Assembly: GCA_965279405.1 (NCBI GenBank)
Contig: OZ257157.1
Span: 3,472,001 to 3,536,000, forward strand
Reading direction: 5' to 3'
DNA length: 64,000 nucleotides
Source: CBDDIP01 sp965279405
GTDB taxonomy: Bacteria > Actinomycetota > Acidimicrobiia > Acidimicrobiales > Ilumatobacteraceae
Positions within the stretch are counted from its first letter, which is position 1. Each line of letters starts with the position of its first letter. Below the pieces are notes generated by a model, which ran no database searches, was not told where the DNA came from, and saw nothing but the letters and a program-made list of their open reading frames with translations. Positions 22,992 through 29,988 of this stretch are shown here, piece after piece. The translations under genes were made by a program, and so were the position numbers.

Positions 22992-23642
22992 ATGGATCCG
23001 ATCGAAGCAATCCTGACGACGAGGGCGATGCGCCGGTTCACCGATGAACCGGTCAGTGACGCCGACATCGAGACGTGCCTGCGCGCCGCGCAGCAAGCGC
23101 CGAGCGGGGGCAACGTGCAGCCGCAGCAGTACGTGGTGATCACGGATCCGGTGAAGCGCGGTTTGATCGGCCGGTGGTACCTGGAGTCGTTCGATCGTTA
23201 TGAGCGCACGTTGCCGGAGCCGGACTCGTTCCCCAACGAGCAGCAGGCGGCCGCATGGCGCCGCACGCGCGACGCCAGTCGGCACCTGGCCGACCACTTC
23301 GGTGAGGTGCCGGTGCACGTGCTGTTCCTGCAGCCGCTGATCCCGTGGGGCGCCAGCGACGAGCACGGCAAGCTCGACATCGGCCGCCTCGACGCGAGCG
23401 TCTACCCGGCCGTGCAGAACTTCTGCATCGCTGCTCGGTCGCTCGGTCTCGGGACCGCACTGACGACCGTGATCCGGATCAACTCGCACAACGTGCTCAC
23501 CGAGCTCGGCATCCCCGAGGGTCGCTACGAGATCGCCGCGCTGGTGCCCGTCGGTCACCCCGTCGGCAAGTTCGGCATCGCCCCGCGCAAGCCAGCCGCC
23601 GCCGTCACCCACTGGAACACCTGGGGTGACAAGCGTCGCTGA
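22992..23642 (+). CDS. Nitroreductase-family FMN protein
   Basis: A 216-residue protein of the nitroreductase superfamily. It starts MDPIEAILTTRAMRRFTDEPV, giving the phosphate-binding TRRSxRxF-type motif (TTRAMRRF), and continues LRAAQQAPSGGNVQPQQYVV (near 33-52). VYPAVQNFCIAARSLGLGTALTT (near 137-159, cited in parts) and the C-terminal PVGHPVGKFGIAPRKP complete the fold. Dimeric FMN enzymes of this type reduce nitro groups, quinones or enones with NAD(P)H. The ATG at 22992 has GAGGAG upstream. It is the third gene of a likely lrp-crotonase-nitroreductase operon. Confidence 0.85.
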   Translation: MDPIEAILTTRAMRRFTDEPVSDADIETCLRAAQQAPSGGNVQPQQYVVITDPVKRGLIGRWYLESFDRYERTLPEPDSFPNEQQAAAWRRTRDASRHLADHFGEVPVHVLFLQPLIPWGASDEHGKLDIGRLDASVYPAVQNFCIAARSLGLGTALTTVIRINSHNVLTELGIPEGRYEIAALVPVGHPVGKFGIAPRKPAAAVTHWNTWGDKRR

Positions 23643-23656
23643 CCCCGCCCGGTCTG

Positions 23657-24469
23657 TCAGGCGGAGGCGCCGCCGTAGCGGCGCAGACCGCGCTGCCAGG
23701 CCCAGCGGGACAGGGCGACGAGCACGATGACCGCTCCGACGGCGACGCCGACGGTGCCCGCGCCGAGGCGACCGGTGACCGCTTCGGAGGGCACGGTGAT
23801 GGCGAAGGCGAGCGGCACGATGACGGTGAGCCCGTACCGCAACCAGCCGGGGTAGATGCCGACGGGGTACTGGCCGGCGCGGTAGACGCCGTCGAACAGC
23901 TCCTGCACCTCGTTCATGCGCACCAGCCAGAACGACGCAGTCGCGAGCAGCAACCAGAAGCAGTAGATGGTGATCAGCCCGAGCAGCAGCGTGCCGAGGA
24001 ACGTACCGAGCTGCGCCATGGTGACGTCGTCGCGCAGCTGCACGAGCGCGACCGCCAGCACGACGGCGCCGACGATCACGTCGGTCAACTGCCACAGGCG
24101 GATGTCGCGGACGCTGACGAGCACCTGCGCGTCGGCCGGTTTGGTGAGCGCGAAGTCGAGCTTGCCCTCACGCACGTCGTCGACGACGCGTTGCATGTTC
24201 GGTTGGATCACCGAGCGGATGACGCCACCGACGAGCGTGAAGACGCCCATCACCGCGAGCAGCTGCGGCCGGCTCCACCCACCGAGCTCCTTCGTGCGCG
24301 AGAACACGAGCGACAGCACGACGAGCTGCGTGCCGAGCGACAGCATCGACTGGATCAGCTGGATGACGAAGTTGACGCGGTACTGGACCTCGTTCATCAC
24401 CCCGACGCGCAGGAACGTGGCGACGAGGCGCGGCGCGCCGGTGCGGTGTGGGTCGCGGCGGGACATCAT
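23657..24469 (-). CDS. ABC-2-type transporter permease, subunit 2
   Basis: A 270-residue integral membrane protein with about six membrane segments. RVGVMNEVQYRVNFVIQLIQS near residue 20, GGWSRPQLLAVMGVFTLVGG and the cytoplasmic stretch REGKLDFALTKPADAQVLVS near 100 match the ABC-2 family that pairs with daunorubicin-resistance-like ATPases (PF06182 type). The start ATG at 24469 overlaps the stop of the first permease gene by 4 nt (ATGA). The substrate is unknown; such exporters move lipids or antibiotics out of the cell. It converges on the nitroreductase gene with 14 bp between stops. Confidence 0.82.
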   Translation of the reverse strand: MMSRRDPHRTGAPRLVATFLRVGVMNEVQYRVNFVIQLIQSMLSLGTQLVVLSLVFSRTKELGGWSRPQLLAVMGVFTLVGGVIRSVIQPNMQRVVDDVREGKLDFALTKPADAQVLVSVRDIRLWQLTDVIVGAVVLAVALVQLRDDVTMAQLGTFLGTLLLGLITIYCFWLLLATASFWLVRMNEVQELFDGVYRAGQYPVGIYPGWLRYGLTVIVPLAFAITVPSEAVTGRLGAGTVGVAVGAVIVLVALSRWAWQRGLRRYGGASA

Positions 24470-25314
24470 CCGCCAACTGAGCTGAAGCGGGAGACGGCAC
24501 GCCGCCACACGAGGGCGACGATGCCGATGCCGATGGCGATCCACAGCGCCTGCATCGCCAGTCCGGTGGCCAGCTCGCGGTTGCTGATCGGCCCGGTGAG
24601 CGAGGTGATCGGGAATCCGAACGTCCACTGGAACGGGAACGCCCACGACAGCGTGCGCGCCCAGTGAGGAAGGAGACGCATCGGCACGAGGCGACCGGAG
24701 AGGAGGAGCTCGCTGAGGAAGTAGGCCTCGTAGATCGCGCTGACGCGCGTGGTCCAGAAGGTGATCATCCCGAGTGCCCAGAGCATCAGCGACCGGATCA
24801 GGTAGGCGCCCCAGATGGCGACGAAGAAGACGACGGCCTGCAGCAGGGTCGGGCTCAGCTCCGGACGGAAGGCGATGGTCAGCGCGCCGGCGATCGGCAG
24901 CCAGAGCAGGATCACGACCACCTTCCACCCGGCGAACGAACCGAGGTCGTAGTGGATCGGGTGCACCGGCTTCAGCAGCTGCCCGGCGAACTCGCCCTCC
25001 TTGATCCGTTGCTCCCAGCCGAACGGGGTGAAGACGATGTTCATGTTCCGCACGAGCGTCCACACGATGTAGTACGCGGCGAACGTGCCGGGCGTGAAGC
25101 CGTCGACGGAGCCGCCGCTGTTGCGGGCGATCGTCGACCACACGACGAGGTAGACGACCGGCTCGACGACCATGCCGATCATGTAGAAGTAGTTGGCGGC
25201 GCGGTACTGGAACTGGCTGATGATCGACGTCTTCATCAACGTCAGGTACATCGAGCCCATCGCCCGCGCTCGCGACTCCGGCCTCGCCGTCGTCGAGGTG
25301 ACCGCGACGCTCAC
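24466..25314 (-). CDS. ABC-2-type transporter permease, subunit 1
   Basis: A 282-residue membrane protein with about six membrane segments. MKTSIISQFQYRAANYFYM near 30, RNMNIVFTPFGWEQRIKEGEFAGQLLKPVHPIHYDLG (cited in parts, around residue 105) and SELLLSGRLVPMRLLPHW near 205 match the same ABC-2 family as its neighbour. The start is GTG at 25314, overlapping the ATPase stop (GTGA, 4 nt), which couples translation; a shorter form from ATG 25260 (MGSMYLTL) is possible. Together with the second permease and the ATPase it forms a heteromeric exporter. Confidence 0.82.
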   Translation of the reverse strand: MSVAVTSTTARPESRARAMGSMYLTLMKTSIISQFQYRAANYFYMIGMVVEPVVYLVVWSTIARNSGGSVDGFTPGTFAAYYIVWTLVRNMNIVFTPFGWEQRIKEGEFAGQLLKPVHPIHYDLGSFAGWKVVVILLWLPIAGALTIAFRPELSPTLLQAVVFFVAIWGAYLIRSLMLWALGMITFWTTRVSAIYEAYFLSELLLSGRLVPMRLLPHWARTLSWAFPFQWTFGFPITSLTGPISNRELATGLAMQALWIAIGIGIVALVWRRAVSRFSSVGG

Positions 25315-26249
25315 TCGGCGGCTCCGCTGGCGAACACCTGCTCGATGACGTCGTCGATCGGCGGGTCCTCCACGGTGAGGTCGACCACCTCGTGCTCGGC
25401 GAGCAGTCGCGCAGTCGCGGCGGCGACGTCGCGCCGCGACGCCTGCACGCTGATCTCCTCCCCGTCGGCGAGTCGCGCGGTCACCGTCTTGTCGACGGAG
25501 AAGCGATCGGCGAGCGCGGTGAGGTCGCCGTCGAACAGGATCCGGCCGTGGTGGATGACGACCACTCGCTTGCACAGCGCCTGCACGTCGGCCATGTAGT
25601 GACTGGTGAGCATCACGGTGGCGCCGTAGCGGCGGTTGTACTCGGCGATGAAGGTGCGGATGCGCTTCTGCATCGTGATGTCGAGACCGATCGTCGGCTC
25701 GTCGAGGAAGAGCACCTTCGGACGGTGCAGCAACGCACCGGCGATCTCCATCTTCATCCGCTCGCCGAGCGACAGGTTGCGCACCGGCTTGGTCACGAGG
25801 TCGCCGACGTCGAGCAGTTCGATCAGCTCGTCGCGCAGCTCGACGAACTCGCGGCGCGGGATGCGGTAGATGGCGCGGTTGAGCTCGAAGGAGTCCATAG
25901 CCGGGAGGTCCCACTGCAGCTGGTTGCGGTTGCCCATCACGAGCGTGATCTGGCGCAACAGCTCAGCCGGGCGTCCTTTCGGCTCCATGCCGAGCACGCT
26001 GCACGTGCCGTCGGTCGGGTGCAGCAGCCCGGAGAGCATCTTCAACGTGGTCGTCTTTCCGGCGCCGTTCGGGCCGAGGAAGCCGACCACCTCGCCGGGT
26101 GCGATGTCGAAGGACACCCCGGCGACCGCAGCGACTGCGCGTGTCTCGCGGTGCACGAGGCTGCGCAGCGAGGCCTTCAGGCCGGCTGCGCGCACGGGCA
26201 CGTCGAAGATCTTGCGCAGGTCGCGCACGTGGATGACGGGCTCGGGCAC
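25311..26249 (-). CDS. ABC transporter ATP-binding protein
   Basis: A 312-residue ATPase with Walker A GPNGAGKTT (near residue 60), signature LSLGERMKME near 158, Walker B VLFLDEPTIGLD near 177, and the switch His in MLTSHYMADV. The long N-terminal strand with ALxSLVHRETRAVAAVAGVSFD and the C-terminal extension are typical of ATPases paired with PF06182-type permeases. The start is GTG at 26249 (VPEPVIHVRDL), the only start giving the normal N-terminus. It is the first gene of the three-gene exporter operon and divergent from the P450 gene, 54 bp away. Confidence 0.87.
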   Translation of the reverse strand: MPEPVIHVRDLRKIFDVPVRAAGLKASLRSLVHRETRAVAAVAGVSFDIAPGEVVGFLGPNGAGKTTTLKMLSGLLHPTDGTCSVLGMEPKGRPAELLRQITLVMGNRNQLQWDLPAMDSFELNRAIYRIPRREFVELRDELIELLDVGDLVTKPVRNLSLGERMKMEIAGALLHRPKVLFLDEPTIGLDITMQKRIRTFIAEYNRRYGATVMLTSHYMADVQALCKRVVVIHHGRILFDGDLTALADRFSVDKTVTARLADGEEISVQASRRDVAAATARLLAEHEVVDLTVEDPPIDDVIEQVFASGAAE

Positions 26250-26303
26250 GGCGAGATCTTGGCCGATCCGCCGCTGCGATGTCGCCTGTGATAGTCGAGA
26301 GCC

Positions 26304-27488
26304 ATGACTGTTGCTGACCGTCTCGTCGCCGACCTGCTCGATCCGGAGCTGTACCGGCGCAACCCGCACGACGTGTGGACGTGGATGCGTGCCAACGAGC
26401 CCGTGTACCGAGATCACCGCAACGGGTTGTGGGGCATCACGCGCCATGCCGACCTGAAGGAGGTCGAGCGGCGCAGCACCGTGTTCGTCAGCGGTCAGGG
26501 CTACCGCGCCATCTGGGCGCCGGACGAGATCAACATGATCGCCCAGGACGACCCGCGTCACCGCCAGCAGCGGATGCTCGTGCAGAACGACCTCAACGGC
26601 GCGGCCGTGTCGCGGCGCAAGCCGGAGATCGACGAGCTCACCGCCGAGCTGCTCGACGCCGCGCTCGTCGGCGACGACTTCGAAGTGGTGGACGCGCTGA
26701 GCGGGCAGCTGCCGGCACGGTTGACCGCACGGCTGCTCGGCTACCCGGAGGCGATGTGGCCGCAGGTGAAGAGCTGGAGCGAGCGGCTGATGCGCATCGA
26801 CATGCGCGAGCGCGACGGGCTCACCTTCACCGAGTTCTTCGACGCCAACATCGAGTTCGCCACCGAGCTCGGTCGAGTTGCGCAGGAGAAGGTCGGCTGC
26901 CCGGCGCACGACCTCATCGGCACGTGGGTGAACGCGCAGATCGACGGCCAGCCGCTGTCGCCGGCGGCGATCGTCCACGAGGTCGGGTTGTTCATCAGCG
27001 GCGGCGCGGAGACGACGCGCACGGCGATCAGCCACGGGCTGCGCGCGTTCGTCGATCACCCCGATCAGTGGGAGGCGATGGCCGCCGACCCGTCGCTCGT
27101 GCCCGGCGCGGTGGAAGAGGTGCTGCGTTGGGTGACGCCGCTGAACAACATGTTCCGCCGCGCTGCCGCCGATGACGAGATCGGTGGGCAGGCGATCCGT
27201 CGCGGCGATCGCATCGTGCTGCTGTACCCGTCGGCCAACCGCGACGAAGCTGTGTTCGAGGATCCGTTCCGCTTCGACATCCGTCGCAACCCGAACCCGC
27301 AGATCGCCTTCGGCTTCGGCACCCACCTCTGCATCGGCACCCACGTCGCCCGCACCACGCTCGCCGCGGTGTTCGGCCAGTTGTCGCAGCGTGTCACCGA
27401 CCTCCGCGCCGTCACCGAGCCGGATGTCGAGTCGAACATCTTCGCCCGCGCCGTGCGCCACTTCCGCCTCGGCTTCACCCCCCGCTGA
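26304..27488 (+). CDS. Cytochrome P450
   Basis: A 394-residue soluble bacterial P450. The heme-binding motif is FGFGTHLCIGTH (Cys near residue 344), the I-helix oxygen-binding motif GGAETTR near 232, and the K-helix ExxR is EEVLR near 270. No N-terminal anchor is present. It hydroxylates an unknown hydrophobic substrate with electrons from ferredoxin; no ferredoxin gene is adjacent. In actinobacteria, P450s placed among FadD/FadE genes often act on sterols, terpenes or alkanes. A GATAGT hexamer about 13 bases upstream of the ATG could be a -10 element. It is followed by a long hairpin (27496-27538) and an acyl-CoA synthetase. Confidence 0.9.
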   Translation: MTVADRLVADLLDPELYRRNPHDVWTWMRANEPVYRDHRNGLWGITRHADLKEVERRSTVFVSGQGYRAIWAPDEINMIAQDDPRHRQQRMLVQNDLNGAAVSRRKPEIDELTAELLDAALVGDDFEVVDALSGQLPARLTARLLGYPEAMWPQVKSWSERLMRIDMRERDGLTFTEFFDANIEFATELGRVAQEKVGCPAHDLIGTWVNAQIDGQPLSPAAIVHEVGLFISGGAETTRTAISHGLRAFVDHPDQWEAMAADPSLVPGAVEEVLRWVTPLNNMFRRAAADDEIGGQAIRRGDRIVLLYPSANRDEAVFEDPFRFDIRRNPNPQIAFGFGTHLCIGTHVARTTLAAVFGQLSQRVTDLRAVTEPDVESNIFARAVRHFRLGFTPR

Positions 27489-27495
27489 CCCAGAA

Positions 27496-27538
27496 CTGGA
27501 TGTCGGACACGCGGCCCAGCCGCGCGTCAGACATCCAG
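27496..27538. terminator. Long imperfect hairpin between P450 and fadD
   Basis: Arms of 19 bases (27496-27514 and 27520-27538) pair with two mismatches around the loop CCCAG, starting seven bases after the P450 stop. There is no T-tract. It is probably a terminator or mRNA-end stabiliser of the P450 transcript. It is longer than needed for a simple terminator and may be a remnant of a mobile repeat. Confidence 0.5.
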
Positions 27539-27565
27539 ATTCGCTGACGCGACTACGGTCTCCGC

Positions 27566-29143
27566 ATGGGGAACATTTCGACTGTGTCCGAGATCGTGCG
27601 CGTCCATGGGGCGGACCGCGGCGATCATCCTGCGCTGATCCTCGGTGACCGCACGTTGTCGTGGGCCGACTTGCTGGCGCGCAGCGGTCAGGTGGCCAAC
27701 CTGCTCGCCGCGGCGGGCGTCGGCAACCAGGATCGTGTCGCCTTCCTCGACAAGAACGGCATCGAGCACTTCGAGGTCTTCTACGGCGCGGCGCTGCTGA
27801 ACGCGGTGTGCGTCGATGTCAACTGGCGGCTCGCTCCGCCGGAGGTGGAGTACATCGTCAACGACTCCGGGGCGAAGGTGCTCGTCGTCGGGCCCGACTT
27901 CGTGCCGGTGCTCGACGCGATCGTCGATCGGCTGACGAGCGTGACCAAGATCCTCGTCATCGCCGGGCCCGACGGGGCAACGTCGAAGTACGACGACTAC
28001 GAGACCGCCGTTGCCGCGCAGCCGACCACCGACCCGGGCGTGGTCAGCGCGAGTGACGACGTCGCCTTCCAGCTGTACTCGAGTGGCACCACCGGCCGGC
28101 CCAAGGGCGTGATGCTCACCAACGACAACTTCTTCGCGCTGCTGCCGATGGCGAAGGAGATGTGGGAGCTCTCGCCGGACTCCGTGAACATGGTCGCCAT
28201 GCCGCTGTTCCACATCGGCGGAGGTGGTTGGGCGGTGGCCGGGCAGTACGAGGGAGCGACGAGCGTGATCGTGCGCGACCTCGTGCCGAGTGCGCTCATC
28301 GACCTGATCCAGCAGCGGCGGATCACGCACGGGTTCCTCGTCCCCGCGGTGTTCCAGTTCATGTTGATGACCCCTGGCGTCGGTGACGCCGACTTCACCT
28401 CGCTGCGCGTGCTGGTCTACGGCGCCTCGCCGATCAGCGAGGAGGTGCTGGCCAAGAGCGTCGAGACGTTCGGGTGCAAGTTCTGGCAGGCCTACGGGCT
28501 GACCGAGACGACGGGTGCCGTGGTGCACCTCGCGCCGGAGGATCACGACACCACAGGCGACAAGCGCCATCGCCTGCGCAGCTGCGGCCTACCGGGCCCG
28601 GGCGTCGAGCTGCGCATCGTCGACACCGACTCGACCAACGACGTCGCAGTCGGTGAGGTCGGCGAGATCTGGATCCGTGGGCCACAGGTGATGAAGGGCT
28701 ACTGGAACATGCCGGAGGAGACGGCCAAGTCGATCACCGACGACGGTTGGTTCCGCAGCGGCGACGCCGGCTACCTCGACGCTGACGGCTTCCTGTACAT
28801 CCACGATCGCGTCAAGGACATGATCGTCAGCGGCGGCGAGAACGTCTACCCGGCCGAGGTCGAGAACGTGCTGATGGCCCACCCGGGCATCGCCGACGTC
28901 GCGGTCATCGGCGTTCCGCACGAGAAGTGGGGCGAGACGGCGAAGGCCGTCGTCGTCAAGGCAGCCGGCAGCGAGGTGACCGAGGAGGAGATCATCTCGT
29001 ACTCGCGTGAGCACCTCGCCCGCTTCAAGTGCCCGACGAGCGTCGACTGGATCGACGCACTGCCGCGCAACCCCAGCGGCAAGATCCTGAAGAAGGACCT
29101 CCGTGCTCCCTACTGGGAAGGCCGAGCCCGCCAGGTGAACTGA
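27566..29143 (+). CDS. Long-chain acyl-CoA synthetase (FadD-type)
   Basis: A 525-residue ANL enzyme. The P-loop is LYSSGTTGRPKGVMLTNDN near residue 170, A5 YGLTETTGAVVHLAPED near 310, A8 GWFRSGDAGYLDADGFLYIHDRVKDMIVSGGENVYPAEVE near 390 (cited in parts), and the C-terminal NPSGKILKKDLR carries the catalytic Lys. It activates a carboxylic acid to its CoA ester. VGNQDRVAFLDKNGIEHFEVFYGAALLNAVCVDVNWRL is typical of FadD-like members. The ATG at 27566 has a GGTCTC region upstream but no clear ribosome binding site. Together with the P450 upstream it may open the breakdown of a hydrophobic acid. Substrate unknown. Confidence 0.88.
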   Translation: MGNISTVSEIVRVHGADRGDHPALILGDRTLSWADLLARSGQVANLLAAAGVGNQDRVAFLDKNGIEHFEVFYGAALLNAVCVDVNWRLAPPEVEYIVNDSGAKVLVVGPDFVPVLDAIVDRLTSVTKILVIAGPDGATSKYDDYETAVAAQPTTDPGVVSASDDVAFQLYSSGTTGRPKGVMLTNDNFFALLPMAKEMWELSPDSVNMVAMPLFHIGGGGWAVAGQYEGATSVIVRDLVPSALIDLIQQRRITHGFLVPAVFQFMLMTPGVGDADFTSLRVLVYGASPISEEVLAKSVETFGCKFWQAYGLTETTGAVVHLAPEDHDTTGDKRHRLRSCGLPGPGVELRIVDTDSTNDVAVGEVGEIWIRGPQVMKGYWNMPEETAKSITDDGWFRSGDAGYLDADGFLYIHDRVKDMIVSGGENVYPAEVENVLMAHPGIADVAVIGVPHEKWGETAKAVVVKAAGSEVTEEEIISYSREHLARFKCPTSVDWIDALPRNPSGKILKKDLRAPYWEGRARQVN

Positions 29144-29152
29144 TCGTGTCGA

Positions 29153-29557
29153 TCACGCCCCGAGCACGGTGAACCCCAACGCTCGAGCCGCCTGTGCCTG
29201 CCGGAGGTCGAAGGTGATGAACGGCATTGCGGGGATCAGCAGCCGCTGCGCGCTGGCGAGATGGATGGCGTCGAGCGATCGCGTCATGAGTTGTTCGCCG
29301 ATCTGCGTTGCGGTGCGGCACACGGTCTCGTCGACGGCGACGAGTGCGAACTCGTGGAGGTCATGGATGAACTGAGCACGGGCGTCCTGCAGTGCAGGTC
29401 CGTCGAGCAGGCGGGCGAGGTTTCGGCGAACCTCGATCATCGTGATCCAGCTGGTGACGAGGACGTGGTCGCTCTGGAGCAGTCGATCGGCCATCGACGA
29501 GTCGTCCTCCTCGACGTAGCGCTTCACCAGCGCGCTCGAGTCGACGTACGTCGTCAC
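29153..29557 (-). CDS. PIN-domain toxin (VapC-like ribonuclease)
   Basis: A 134-residue PIN-domain protein. The acidic residues are spaced as in VapC: Asp in TTYVDSSALVKRYVEED, Glu in TMIEVRRNLARL, Asp in TRSLDAIHLASAQ, and the final Asp in FITFDLRQAQAARALGF. Toxins of this kind cut RNA (tRNA or rRNA) when their antitoxin is lost. The probable start is GTG at 29557, five bases after the antitoxin stop; a TTG at 29596 would add 13 residues and overlap the antitoxin. The order antitoxin-toxin and tight spacing are typical. It converges on fadD with 9 bp between stops. Confidence 0.83.
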   Translation of the reverse strand: MTTYVDSSALVKRYVEEDDSSMADRLLQSDHVLVTSWITMIEVRRNLARLLDGPALQDARAQFIHDLHEFALVAVDETVCRTATQIGEQLMTRSLDAIHLASAQRLLIPAMPFITFDLRQAQAARALGFTVLGA

Positions 29558-29561
29558 GCTC

Positions 29562-29822
29562 TCACTCGCCTCGATCAGCGTCGACGACGTCAGCAACGCG
29601 TCGCGTAGACTTCGCCCGCTTCGCCGGTCCGAGGCCCGACCCGCGCGGCGCGGTGATCCAACCTGCTTCGACTCCTGTTGCCAGCGCGTCGCCGCCGCCG
29701 GGCAGCGGCACCAGCATCACCTTCGGCCGTCCTCGTTCCGTGATCGTGATGGTCTGGCCGCGCTCGACGCGGTCGAGGTACTCCGACAGGTGCTGCTTCA
29801 GCTCACGTACGCCGACGTCCAT
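29562..29822 (-). CDS. Phd/YefM-type antitoxin
   Basis: An 86-residue protein. The N-terminal DNA-binding fold is VGVRELKQHLSEYLDRVERG followed by QTITITERGRPKVMLVPL, the usual Phd/YefM pattern. The C-terminal tail, GSGLGPAKRAKSTRRVADVVDADRGE, is basic then acidic and probably wraps the toxin. It starts with ATG at 29822; the direct repeat of ATGTGGACACT covering and preceding the start may be its operator. Antitoxins of this class repress their own promoter together with toxin. There is nothing mobile nearby, so it may be a stable chromosomal module. Confidence 0.83.
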   Translation of the reverse strand: MDVGVRELKQHLSEYLDRVERGQTITITERGRPKVMLVPLPGGGDALATGVEAGWITAPRGSGLGPAKRAKSTRRVADVVDADRGE

Positions 29823-29852
29823 GTGGACACTCTAGGCAGCGATGTGGACACT
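29821..29852. repeat. Direct repeat ATGTGGACACT upstream of the toxin-antitoxin pair
   Basis: ATGTGGACACT occurs at 29821-29831 and at 29842-29852, offset by exactly 21 bp (two helix turns) on one DNA face. The first copy includes the antitoxin start codon. Each copy has a GTG-GA-CAC core. It is a good candidate for the antitoxin operator. Confidence 0.45.
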
Positions 29853-29988
29853 TCGGCGTGCGTGAGACAGCCGCGCGTCGAACCGCCTGCGCATGGGCGG
29901 CGTACCGGTTCCTGACGCAGCGCTGTCAAACGATCACGGAGCGGCACCGCTGGCAGCTAGCGTCTCGGCAACTTGGGAGGGCGAGGGC

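Noticed and set aside
29141..29155. Short TGATC...GATCA repeat between fadD and the toxin gene
   Set aside because: Five-base arms only, built from the two stop codons; too weak for a terminator.
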